DNA of 64,000 nt. Source: Pomphorhynchus laevis. Lineage: Eukaryota; Acanthocephala; Palaeacanthocephala; Echinorhynchida; Pomphorhynchidae. Under the pieces are notes generated by a model, which was not told where the DNA came from, did not search any database, and worked only from the letters and a program-made list of their open reading frames with translations. Positions within the stretch are counted from its first letter, which is position 1, and every line of letters begins with the position of its first letter. Where the stretch lies: contig WNNJ02001453.1 of NCBI GenBank assembly GCA_012934845.2, positions 186,001 through 250,000 of the forward strand. Direction: 5' to 3'. Both the position numbers and the translations under genes were made by a program. Positions 23,858 to 35,300 of the stretch are shown piece after piece.

Positions 23858-25072
23858 TATTGTTTCTAAATGTAAAATTTATTTAGATATTTACAATTTT
23901 AGCGAAAATATAAATGATATATTTAAATAGAGGGTGGACTAAAACATTGACTGTTTTTCTGTCATCATATCATGGCTTTCTTATTAATTTAAAATAAATT
24001 TTTTAAGATAATATAATATTATATTATATTATTATTCAATTATATTATTATATAATAATATTATTATTATTTAAGATAATAATTAAATCAGAAATACTGA
24101 TTTAATCAATTTTTGATTGAATAATAGCAGCTAAGGATAAAGAGATTTTATTTAGATTTGTTTGATGTTTGCCACTACAATATTCTTCGCAACTATCGAG
24201 GTATCCCGCTAGCATCTCTATTCTTAAATAAAAATATACACAAATGGTAAAAAATAAGAAATAATTAAGAATTATTTAAGGAAATTTATTAATTTATAAT
24301 TTATTAATCATAATTATTATGATTAATAATTATGATAATCATAGAATTTATTAATAATTAATTCATTAATTATTAATCATAATTTACTAATTGATAAAAA
24401 TAGATACATAAACTATCCAATATACTTAACGCTTGTAATTAAATGGCAGTACGCGCTGGATATAAATAAAGTTAATATATTATCAAATTTAATGAATATT
24501 TATGTAAAAATATTTAAGACAAATTCTTCATATTTGCGCTACTGTCTATACTATATGGCTCTAAAATTAATCGTTTTGTAAATCGTTTTCAATGTTTTAT
24601 TAAAGAATTTTATTACTAATGATCTTAAAGGACATGTTAACAATAATATACAATTAATAAATGAAATCAAATATAATTAATAGATGAAATTTAATAAAAT
24701 AAATTACTTAAATAATTTTAAAAATAAGCTACAAACAATCAAATTGGGATATTCGATAATAAACAATCTTTAATTAATATAAGATATATTAAATATAATA
24801 TAAATATACACGAATAACATGTTAAAATTTTCAATAAGTATATCTATACATGATATTAATTGATTGATTCGAATCAATCAATTAATATATTAAATGTAAT
24901 ATAAATATACACGAAATTAAAATTTTCAATATATTTTATATCTATATTTTGCGCAAACAAAGCGTTAAAGTACAAGTTTACGTATAGTAGAATAGGTAAT
25001 GATAATTATATATTCTACGTATTATAATACTATTTTTTATATTTTATATATAAATTTATATAGCGATATTGG
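23858..25072. other. AT-rich intergenic stretch
   Basis: No gene is seen. A perfect palindrome around ATTGATTGATTCGAATCAATCAAT lies at about 24858-24892 (the arms shown overlap). The rest is low-complexity AT. Confidence 0.5.
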
Positions 25073-25256
25073 CTCTTTCATTTACCAGTGTAAAGAATTT
25101 ATTAATTCTTCAATAAATTTACACTGGGATTTAACACTTTTGTCGAGCGAAAGACCAAACAAGATGCCTGAACTGACTCCTTCATCTACCAGGGTAATGA
25201 TAAAATGATTTCATTTCTTGCATATTTCATTGTGACAGAGAGAGCAAGAAGAATTT

Positions 25257-25303
25257 TACGAAGCAACCTAGTGTTGCTGTTTCAACATATTGTGTCTAAT
25301 CAG
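25257..25303 (-). ncRNA. Hammerhead-like core in repeat unit 1
   Basis: Minus strand: CTGATTA (CUGANGA with one change), stem II GACA/UGUU around CAAUA, GAAAC, then stem III AC + AGCAAC ... GTTGCT + GU and H = A. The outer stem I may be formed by GGAAG and CTTCT with an internal loop. The sequence is identical in both full units. Confidence 0.5.
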
Positions 25304-25558
25304 TGACGAGTACCTTCCACTGCTGGATGCAGGAGTAGACCGCCAGACAGCCAACACAATATCCTTCAGGTATATGTTCATACACTTGGGATATCTACTG
25401 GACGCAGCATGTTATGTATTCATTCCTGGGATTAAACTCTTTTGTCGAGCGAAAGACCAAACAAGATGTCTGAACTGATTCCTTCATCTACCAGGGTAAT
25501 GATAAAATGATTTCATTTCTTGCATATTTCATTGTGACAGAGAGAGCAAGAAGAATTT

Positions 25559-25605
25559 TACGAAGCAACCTAGTGTTGCTGTTTCAACATATTGTGTCTA
25601 ATCAG
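25559..25605 (-). ncRNA. Hammerhead-like core in repeat unit 2
   Basis: An exact counterpart, 302 bp away, of the motif at 25257-25303, with the same CUGAUUA core and intact GAAAC. Two identical cores in tandem are what would be needed to release a 302-nt RNA monomer if the motif were active. Confidence 0.5.
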
Positions 25606-25860
25606 TGACGAGTACCTTCCACTGCTGGATGCAGGAGTAGACCGCCAGACAGCCAACACAATATCCTTCAGGTATATGTTCATACACTTGGGATATGTAC
25701 TGGACGCAGCATGTTATGTATTCATTCCTGGGATTAAACTCTTTTGTCGAGCGAAAGACCAAACAAGATGTCTGAACTGACTCCTTCATCTACCAGGGTA
25801 ATGATAAAATGATTTCATTTCTTGCATATTTCATTGTGACAGAGAGAGCAAGAAGAATTT

Positions 25861-26559
25861 TAAATAAATAATAAACTAATAAAATATAAACTTTATAGAA
25901 TATAAACTTGTACTATAATATTAAATTATTATATAATATTATACTAATATTTAATTATTTTATATTAATTAATATTTAATTATATTATATTAATTAATAT
26001 TTAATCATATTATATTAAATTATATTATGTTAAAATACATAATTAAAAAAGTATCAATAAGGTTACTTATTGCTATTCATAACATGTGTGTATTGTGAGC
26101 TTTTAGAGTATTTAGAGTCCGGACGAGAACTCGATAGCTTATTTATCATGGGTGGACTTTTTTTAAACTGGAACAAGTCGTTTTAGTTTCAAAATATTTT
26201 AATTAAAAATATTAATGAAAAAATATTAATTATAAATATTATATATTTACATATTTTCATATGTAAATATATAAATAGTTAGTTTTTTTGCAGATAAATA
26301 ATGTTGTTAATTTAAGTGCTTTAAATTAACTAATTAATTTTAATTAATTTAAATAAAGTCGTTAATTTAAGATAATATAACAATAGCTTATAGAATTTGA
26401 AATATATGATTAGCTAATTACGTTATAAGAATATACTATGAAAACAAATATCATACATGAATAGTTAATCATTAATAAGATACAATTGAATAAATATAAT
26501 GCAATAAAATAATTTATCCTATATTTATAATACGATTCACTAAGTAAACATAAATTTAA
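25861..26559. other. AT-rich spacer
   Basis: Low-complexity TTAATTATATTA-type sequence with no gene or motif recognised. Confidence 0.5.
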
Positions 26560-27600
26560 ATACCTCAAACTTAATAGTTATATGCATTGGTACCAAATAA
26601 TACATTAATTCAAAGGAAAGAGTGGAACAGATGTTTTCTTACAGTCAAATTTTCGATTTTATTATCTGAACAAATGCAAAGTCATCAGGATGTTAGTCAT
26701 GCGAGGTATTTGTGAGGTAATAATATATTAATACCTAAAGTTATATTTAATACATTATATATTAATTTACAATGTAATAGAAATTCAAACTGGGAAAATA
26801 TGAAGGCTGCTATTTGCAAGTCTAAACGTTTCAACACTTGTACAGCATCTACAGTAATTTTGAACATATTTACAGTTATGGTTACAACATTTAAATATAA
26901 TATTAAATTATTAATGATTATAATTAATTATTAATTAATTATTACTTTTAATGTAATAAAAATTATTTTATTTATATTAAATATCGTTTAAAATATACAT
27001 TTTGATTTAATTATTTATATTAAATATCGTTTAAAATGTACTTGACACGTTTGATCTATTTGGGATCAAATAGATCAAACATGAGCACTCTGACAGAGTG
27101 ATTATGTTTGACATATTTTTCACTATTTGATGATAGTAAAATATCATCAAATAGATCATCATCTTTTTTATAATAGTAAAATATATAAATCAACACAATA
27201 ATATTAAAAATAAATTTATAATCATTGGCGGAAAATTTTTATGGATGAATAATAAAAAATATACTTTGTATTAGAATAAGATACTATATAATCAAATTTA
27301 AACAGATGAAATACGTCCTTACCACGTATTTGGCCCTGCTGCTATGTTGGGTAGAGGAGTTAGGGTCCGAAACTTGATAGCATAGCAGTTCCTCCTGATG
27401 ACCTCTAATTCTTATTTTGATACAACGTATGTTATTTATTAGTCAATTCATAAAAATGAAATTTATTTTAAATTTCAATTTTTTATTTTAACTTGATTTA
27501 AATTATAGAAAATCTAAAAACAATTATTAATTTTATTATTTAATTATTAAATTTTAATTTAGCATTATTATGCTTTACTTATTTTATAATTATATTAATT
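26560..27600 (+). repeat. Duplicated block, copy 2 (partner at 18895)
   Basis: Nearly identical to 18895-19282 joined to 19650-20290, including the R copy with TATGTTGGGTAGAGGAG at 27340 and AGCATAGCAGTTCCTCC. A stop in the former 115-codon frame shows that the frame is not conserved. R runs to about 27600 and loses its usual TACGTAGACTCAG end. Confidence 0.8.
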
Positions 27601-28245
27601 TATATCGTAAATATGACATAAGGATTCGATTTTATAGTTAGTTTGAACTTATAAACTGGTGGTAAAAAATTAGAATTTTATTCGACGTGTCGATATACAA
27701 CCTTTTTTACAAACAACAAACTACAAAATTCCTCATTATTGTGCACGTTTCTGGTCCGGAAGAAATCTCAGCCATTTTCTCTCTAATGATAAAATGTATT
27801 TTTATTTAAATCGTATGGAAAATCCGTCATTAGTTGTCCCTGCCATCATCTCTCAGCTGACTTTCGATGATCGTCTGATATAAACTAGCAACTGATGACG
27901 CAGTATATACAACTCAAACACTTTGGTGAATCATGTTGTTTGCAAGCACGGAGGAGTAGACGACACCAACTACTGCAGGATGAAAATACCGTAGGATGAA
28001 AGGTCTTCTGGATGAACTGCAATGATTTCAAATTTATGTTACTCGATCCAACATAGCAACGAAACCAAATATATCAACGATGTATTTATCTGAAATATCT
28101 ATATCTGAAAATCATCAATTGAATACAAAAAGCATTACTCACTCTCTATTCATCAAATGCTTCCATTATGTAGTTAAAATGTACACTAAATTAGCTGTCA
28201 TTTATATATAAAGCTTAAATATTAAGATAATTGTTTGAAATAATA
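27601..28245. other. Mixed-composition stretch upstream of the PLE pair
   Basis: There is no gene. GGAGGAGTAGACGACACC (about 27949) weakly recalls the 302-bp repeat (GCAGGAGTAGACCGCC), and an ACTGATGACGCAG piece lacks a GAAA partner. This may be decayed PLE or retrozyme flank. Confidence 0.35.
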
Positions 28246-30045
28246 TTGAATTGTAATTTTCTGACGATCATAACATAAGTTAGTGATATACCAAAAATTC
28301 CTCTTTTCTTTGATCCAGATCCAATAATTATTTATCAATAACGGATCATTAAAATCATTCGACAATGCTATGGAGAAACTAGTCTGCAGCTATCTAGAAG
28401 TTTGGTAAAAAATCGAAATACGAGATCGAAATATAAAATGGCCATTATATTTTTATGAGCCTGCAAAGAAAATCATTTAATTTCACGACGTGCAAAGTAA
28501 ACAAGATATGTAGACATCTTTTGAATTTTGCTATTAATTTTTAGTTTTCAGTTTCTAATCGTTTACAACATCAATCACTTAATTTGTTTCAAAATTTGTT
28601 TAATATTCGTATTATCCTTTTAAAAACTGTTTTAAACAATTCTCGCTGGAATGTGCAAAGTCGCCCGTAAATTACACATATCACACGGCCAAACTTAAAA
28701 CTGAAATAAATAAAATTGCAAATCAATTCAAAAACATCAACACCTTGCTGTGGAGGAAACTCTGAAGAGTCGGTAAATACCAAGATGGTCACATATATGG
28801 CTTGCCAAAAACCATAAGGATGAAAATACCCACCTCTGAGACCTATCATTAGCATGTCGGGAACTGTTACACATGAAATCGCTCAATTTAGCAATAATAT
28901 AATATACATATGCCTTGACAATAATTTCAGCATACGATCGACAGATGAGCTACTAACTAGTATCAAAAATTTAATCATTAAACCTTCTCACACAGTAGTC
29001 TCACTTGACGTAGAATCGTTATTCACAAACGTCTCCATTAATCAAAAAATTGACATCATATTAGATAAAGTATATGGACATCCGTCGCTAACAGAACCAG
29101 AAATTAACAGAAATCTAATATGAAAACTTCTTATAATATGCACCACAAAAACACCATTCACGTTTGAAAATCGCGTATTTATCTAGAACGATGGTGTATC
29201 TATGGAATCTCCATTAGGATCTACATTCACTAATTTTTATATGGATCATATTGAAAATAAATTACTGAAACCTGACGATCAAAATATCAAACCATTATTT
29301 TATCAAAGATATGTCGATGATATTCTAACAATTTTCGATGATAAGGAAGATGTCATTGACTTCATGGATAAGTTACACAAGGAAAGTGTACTTAATTTCA
29401 CATGTGAATGGCTTGACAAATCAAATTTCCATTTTCTTGACGTTTCGATATCATTACATACATATAAACCCATGTCTGTAGCAGTCTTTCATAAAACAAC
29501 TGACAAAGTTGTATACACTGACTATCACACGTTTACATAATACAAATATAAAGATCGGTTATATAAAGTCTTGTAAATCGTACTATTCGCTATTCAACTG
29601 ACAACATTAGCCTACAAAATGAGTTAAATCGTTTAAAACATCCATGGTTAATTCTAGATATCCTTTTATAGTGGTTGATCAGGCAGTTTCAACAGCCATA
29701 AAACGATTTAAACAGCAGACAGATTGAATTACACGTGACGACAATGTAGTCACAATCTACTATCAACTTGATTCACCTGCTACTTTTAAAAATTATATTC
29801 GGATCATTGGAGACATTACACAACAACACGTAAAATGCGTCGATCCAAATATACATATTGACATAAGAGACTATTACATTAAAAGAACAATGGGGTTGTA
29901 TTCTCTATAAGAACGAGAACAGACACTCTAACAACCAGCAATGTTGTGTACAAATATACCTGTAATGAAGATGGCTGTAATGCCTCTGTTATGTATGGTT
30001 CACACGTTGTAAGTTGATCGACCGAATAAGACAACACGGATATGC
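28246..30045 (+). mobile_element. Penelope-like element fossil (PLE-1)
   Basis: A PLE in sense orientation, broken, with several breaks. RT parts in order are SLDVESLFTNV (about 29005), DGVSMESPLGSTFTNFYMD (about 29192), YVDDILTIFDD (about 29311) and FHFLDVSI (about 29429). Further downstream is a GIY-YIG-type start, VVYKYTCNEDGCNA (about 29945). RT followed by GIY-YIG endonuclease is the PLE signature. A 95-bp repeat at 28246-28342 recurs after the next PLE (31056-31156), probably the terminal pseudo-LTR. Medium age: the RT frame is still partly open. Confidence 0.85.
28261..28300 (+). ncRNA. Hammerhead-like motif in the 5' PLE repeat
   Basis: CTGACGA (fits CUGANGA), then UCA-UAAC/AUAA/GUUA-UGA as stem II with one bulged G. 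The GAAA strand is changed to a GAUAUACC context. It is the counterpart of the better motif at 31068, so it is probably a decayed copy. Confidence 0.4.
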
Positions 30046-31156
30046 ATCTGGTGCAATCTTTAAACAAGCACAAACAAATCATTGTTCGAAAACCAACGGC
30101 ATCTGATTTCAAAATTGCTTTCAAATACCATATAAAAATAATTGCGAGGAAAATTAAATCATTATTATATATATCTAATTTTTCCCACGTTAAGGATGGA
30201 ATTCATTTTTCTCAAATGATTTGTAACAGTAATGCAAAGGGTAAAACGGTGATTAGTTTTGACATCGTTTCGATGTTCACTAATGTGCCAACACATAAAG
30301 CTATTGAGCTAGCTGCAAAACTATTAGAGGAAAATTCAGATGACCCCTTTAAACTTTGTTTTGGAGAGTGGACCGAATTGCTTGTTTTATGCACAAATAA
30401 AACAATTTTTAAATTTAATGAAGATGTATATGAACAAAACGATGGTCACGCAATGGGAAATCCTCTAGCACCCCTTTTTAGTGAATTATATATGATAATT
30501 TGGGAATTAAATAATATCACTGAGATGAACGGAATTATGATGTGGATTGGATATGTCGATGATACGTTTGATATATGTAATAAAACAATTAAAGTACTGA
30601 CATATTAAGAGCAATAAATTGTTTTGATAAAAATATTCAGTGGACAATAGAATTAGATTATATATTAGCATTTTTAGATGTCAAATGATATTTCAAATGT
30701 TATTTTAAAAACATCAGTTTATAATAAAAATTCAAATAATTTAAATATTGTTTTGTGAAATACCAATGTCTCAACATCTTGAAAAATAATAATATTTAGT
30801 AATTATTATTATTATTTTTTAAATTTTTTCTAATTTTTTTCAAATTTTTATGAACATATTATGTTTTTTTGTTTCTAAACTATTTTGAATCACCTTTTTT
30901 ATTGCGTTTTGCTTACATTCAAAAGTTGACGAAATCATGTCAAAAATTCAAAAAACAGTGAAAGCAGCTGGTTATCGCTAATAACAGCAGCACCTGCCCG
31001 AAGCAATGGCAGCAATCGTTTTGAACTTTTTATAAGCATGTACATTTTTTAAAAACATTGTAATTTTCTGAAGATTCTAACAAAAGTTAGCGAAATATCA
31101 AAAATAATTTCCTCCTTTTTTTGATTCAGTTCCGATGATTATTTATTAAATAATGT
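30046..31156 (+). mobile_element. Second PLE fossil, head-to-tail with PLE-1 (PLE-2)
   Basis: A second, shorter RT follows directly: VISFDIVSMFTNVP (about 30249), EQNDGHAMGNPLAPLFSELYM (about 30432) and WIGYVDDTFDICN (about 30544). It belongs to a different PLE copy or subfamily from PLE-1, since the same motifs appear twice. The frame of 188 codons is open but ends after the YVDD box, and no GIY-YIG part is seen. Broken. The right end carries the 95-bp direct repeat with a hammerhead-like motif. Head-to-tail pairs are common for Penelope elements. Confidence 0.8.
31068..31100 (+). ncRNA. Hammerhead-like motif in the 3' PLE repeat
   Basis: CTGAAGA, UU, a perfect 5-bp stem CTAAC/GTTAG with AAAA loop, C, then GAAATATC. 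Both conserved cores are intact (CUGANGA, GAAA), and GAA-AU-AU-C gives a 2-bp stem III with H = C, as in PLE hammerheads thought to act as dimers. The unpaired bases next to the core argue against strong activity. Confidence 0.5.
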
Positions 31157-31202
31157 GTAATATATTTATCCAAATCTTAGTTTATCTATAAACTAAACAA
31201 AA

Positions 31203-31762
31203 TATTACATCCACTAGGCTGGCTGCTTCAGTGGTGCATATATACATTTCTGTACATTACTTTTGGTAGGGGATCGTATTCTAAAGATGTATTAGAAACC
31301 TATCTTAGGTTGTGATCCGCTAGCTGTATAACTGTCTTTTCTGCTGCCACTTGCTATGAATTTTTTAATTTAACTTGATTACACTTGTGAGTTGAAATTC
31401 TTCTGGTTGTGACACTATATTATCCTCAAAGGTATTGATCCTATTCTTCATACAGCAGGACGCTATAGTGGTGTAAATCTGATTCAGTTGTGTATATCTA
31501 CACCACTTGTACAACCAGCCTAGTGGATGTAACGTTTGAAGCCTGATACAGACGTTCTAATCAGCATCAGTGTACAAAGAAAGCAGATAATAAGGGTCGA
31601 AACGTGAAATGTAGGTATGGCTCAGCAGCTGATATGGTCCACCCAGGCTGATTAGTAGCGTCCTGCTGTATCAAGAATCGGAACAATACCTGTGAGTATA
31701 TTTTCGTAGCACAACCAGAAAAATTTCATCTTTCAGATAAAATCGAGTTAAATTAAAAAATA
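31203..31762. repeat. Foldback repeat with nested inverted arms
   Basis: The left arm (31363-31475: TTTAACTTGATT ... CTTCTGGTTGTG ... CAGCAGGACGCTA) pairs with the right arm (31655-31762, reverse complement). Further inverted pairs are CATCCACTAGGCTGG (31210) with CCAGCCTAGTGGATG (31518), and GATACAG..CTAATCAGC (31547) with GCTGATTAG..CTGTATC (31648). The arms are about 75-80% alike by eye. No ORF is present. This may be a MITE-like or foldback element next to the PLE end. Confidence 0.65.
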
Positions 31763-32092
31763 AACAAAATATGTTTCAATAAAATTATCGAATATACGAA
31801 TATCATGAATAAAATGTCCAAATAATTTTAGAAATAATATAAAGAGGTAATAATGTTATTTTTAATTTAATTAATATAAAATAATTCAATAATTTAATTT
31901 TATATTTTGTAAAATATAAGCAAACTTTGGCTAAGAAAATTTTTCAGTGAAACGAATTAGAATGTTTGCTATAGAACAAAATATTCTTTTGAAAATATAA
32001 ACTGGTGAACTATCAAAAGCGGTGAACAAAACCCAAAACGAAAACGTCAACAACAATTGTTCGTCAATACGAATTTAAGAATTGAAATGATG

Positions 32093-32311
32093 CTAAGCAG
32101 TTCCTAATACTAAACGAGTTATCATGCTTATTAAGTTCGCTACCCAAATTCCCGTATGCATGAACCAGACAGTCGGTTCTCGATTATCGGTTGTAGCAAA
32201 TGTTGAACTTGTCAAAGAATCATCATTTTGTGAATAGTGTAATATTCCTCTTGGACATCTATGGTATTTTTCTTCGTTCAAAACCATATCACATTCATCG
32301 GGCAGAAGAAG
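32093..32311 (-). CDS. Host gene exon 9, terminal
   Basis: The acceptor is GATGTTTTGTAG. 72 codons from LLLPDECDMVLNEEKYHRCP through NDDSLTSSTFATTDNREP to a TAG stop. Entry phase 0. The internal ATG at 32287 is not the start, because reading is open back to the acceptor. Confidence 0.65.
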   Translation of the reverse strand, partial: LLLPDECDMVLNEEKYHRCPRGILHYSQNDDSLTSSTFATTDNREPTVWFMHTGIWVANLISMITRLVLGTA

Positions 32312-35300
32312 CTACAAAACATCAAAAATGCATTTATCTTATTCAATTATATATTTAATTAACTTATTAAATAATTAATTATAATTAATTAATAATATTA
32401 ATTAATAATAATTAATAATATTAATTAAGACTGTATATCCAACATCCGACACAAAATATCCATAATTCTCCCTAAATCAGCTTAACGACGCATTCGGTCC
32501 GCACGATCCAGAATACATAATGTTTGTGCAGAAAGGATACCAATTATTAACAATTACCGCTCTAATAACGAGAGGAGTGACTCACTTTTGCACTGGGATA
32601 TGGAAAGTGAATGCCTGACATGATCAACAGTGTAAAAGTATAAGGGCCCATTTGCGGGCAACCCTTGAAATGTAATTACAGTTTAAATAAATTATAAGAA
32701 AAAAAATTAATTAATAATTAATTAATCTAAATTAATTAATAATTAATTTCTTATTATTTTCATATTAAGAAACAGTAAAATTTATAAAATAAATAAATAA
32801 AAAGATTTAATTTAGAAAAAATGAAAAAAATCAACGAATTGAATGTTTAGTTACCATAAAATTCGTCTTAAATATATCTCTATAAATATGAACATTGAGA
32901 TGTAATTACCATTTTTAGGAATATAATAATTGAATGATGAAATATCGCAATAGAGACTATATAGACTAACTCTTTGTAGTTGAATTATACGAAATCGATT
33001 ATTTTAAAAAATTGTCGTTCAGAAACAATCTAAATGGTAAGCATATGATACTTGAAGTAATCAACATTTTATACTTCGAGAATATATTTTTGAACAAAAC
33101 TAGTAGAACCAATCACGGCAAGTAACATACTTTATAGGACGGACCTTATCGACAGTTTAAGTTTAAATGTTAAAAATATTGTTTAACAGTATGAAAAATA
33201 TAGAGGCTCAGGAGAAAATATTCTTATATCGATACTTAACTTTATTACTTAACTTAGCTTCATAATTAAGTTGGTTCTATATGAAACAATGTATAAATTT
33301 TCAAATATAAAAGCATATTTAAGGCAAAAAAGGGTAAATAAAATTAAAGCAAATAGAAATAATCTTATAATTTTATAAAATTAAATTGAATTTTCAAAAT
33401 TGAATTTTTGAAAATTCAATTTAAATAAAAAAAGCTCAAAATGTCAATCCCATAGCGGGCAAAGACGTTTATATCATCCATTTAAGGCAGTAGTTGCCAT
33501 TACAAATAATGGCAAATAAATAATAAATCTAATTTATTAATAAATTAGATTAATAAATAATAATAAATCTAATTAATAAAACTAATTAGATAAATAAACT
33601 AATTATTAATAAGCTATTTATTAATAAACTTAATAAATCTAATTCAAAGTCAGATACTCTATATAAAACCTTTTTGGTTTGCAGATGATTCAACATTCGT
33701 TGGGAAAATAGAAGACCTCCAAATCGTTTGGAACCTACTTAGAGGACGAGGTCCACAGTATGGATATTTCATCAATCCGAACAAATCGAAATTATTAGTT
33801 CATTCCAACTTAGTTGTTAGATCAAGTAATATGTTTGGGAAAGAAAGAATACATATAAATGATGATGGCTTAATCGTTTTTGGCTCTCCAGTGGGAACAA
33901 CAATTTTCGTTGGACAGGTTTGTAAAATAGGAGGCTTGAGTGCACTAGTAGTAAAACTAGCCGCAGCTGTTCAATTAGATGCGCAATCAGCTTATGTTGC
34001 TTATTGCATCAAAGCACAATCAAAATGTACTCATTTATGTCGCAGTACTGAATGTAAATTGAAATTGTTTACTCCGCTCGAAGATGCCATAAAGACTGGC
34101 ATGATACAATCATTATTTGATGTTGAAATGGATCACAGAATTCGGGATATGTGTTCATTACCTACGAATTTTAGTGAAATTGGAATTTCAAAGACGTCAA
34201 CATATGTTGTCTATCGTTCATCGTGCTTATTGACAAGAATGCTCTGTAATATAAATAACAAAAATACAGAAGCTTGAACGATCAAGACTTTGTCAGAAAA
34301 ACTTAATTTAAAAATAGAGGTATATCAAAGTACTTTAAACTAGATAATGGAAATTTCTCCACATGAAATGAAAAAGGCTTTGCGATATGCATTGTTGAAG
34401 GGTTCATCTAATTGGTTAACGTGTAAGCATCTTGTATCTCAAGGGTTTCACATGTCTATACAAGAATTTAAAGATGCATTATGCGCTCGCTACAACTTGA
34501 CTCCTAGGAACTTGCCTAAGCAGTGCATATGTAAGCAACAACTAACAACAACTCATGCCCTATCATGTAAAAGACGACCACTCAATTTTATTTGACACAA
34601 TGAGGTCCGTGATTTTTTGATTAAAGCTATGAGTGATTGTGGTTGGGAAGTACTTATACTGATCCATCATTGCAACCGGTAGGTGAAAGGACTGTTTTCG
34701 AATATTCGACAACTACTCGACAAAAGGATGCCAGGGCAGATATTGTTTGTAATGGACGTTTTGGAGAGAGGCTGGAGAGGACATTTTTACATGTCTCATA
34801 TACATGAGATAACCATGTTCCTGGTTATCTTGAAAAATCTCCAGATTAAGCTTTGAACTGTGTTCAATTCGGGGAATTGAACACAGTGGATTCTGTTTAT
34901 TAATATGGGCTGCCACTGGTGCCACAGGAACGTGTACAATATATGTTTAAGGACTATAGCAAGGAAAATGTCGGTTAAGCGAAAGTGGGACTATGTATCA
35001 TCTTTTACAAGGCTACGCACAAAAATAAATATCCTTTTGATAAGGATGTGTTCCGCCAGTCTGAGAAATCATCGAAGAAGTAGCCAAGATCGTTTGTTAA
35101 AGAATTTGAAATGGATTGTTATTTTGAAAAGATTATTTAAAGTTCTAACTAAGGCCATTTGCGGGAACCTATGTTAATGTAATATATAATAAAAATTTAT
35201 ATTAAAATAGTTAATATATTATATTAATATAATTATATTATATTATTATTTTAATTTAATAAAAAATTTTTAACGCTACATGCTTCATAACAAATAACAC

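Larger units (their letters stand above)
25127..25860 (-). repeat. 302-bp tandem array with hammerhead-like motif (retrozyme-like)
   Basis: Unit length is 302 bp (25290 to 25592). Two full copies and a third cut at about 25858 are nearly identical. The minus strand of each full unit has GCATCCAGCAGTGGAAGG, then CACTGATTAGACA, CAAUA, UGUUGAAAC, and a stem AGCAAC/GTTGCT ending in a GUA site. This is the order of a type-I hammerhead (CUGANGA, stem II, GAAA, stem III, UH). The catalytic-strand G of CUGANGA is U here, so this version is probably inactive. The 62-codon frame repeated in each unit is a by-product of the repeat. Monomer size, tandem state and ribozyme core fit animal retrozymes, which have no protein and are thought to move with PLE enzymes. 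Confidence 0.65.

Noticed and set aside
25290-25780. Repeated 62-codon frames as a duplicated small gene
   Set aside because: The frames are forced by the 302-bp unit, which is non-divisible by three, and the sequence is explained by a structured RNA repeat.
31590-31640. Hammerhead at GGGTCGAAACGTG
   Set aside because: The triplet after stem III would end in G (GUG), which is not cleavable, and no CUGANGA lies at a short distance upstream.
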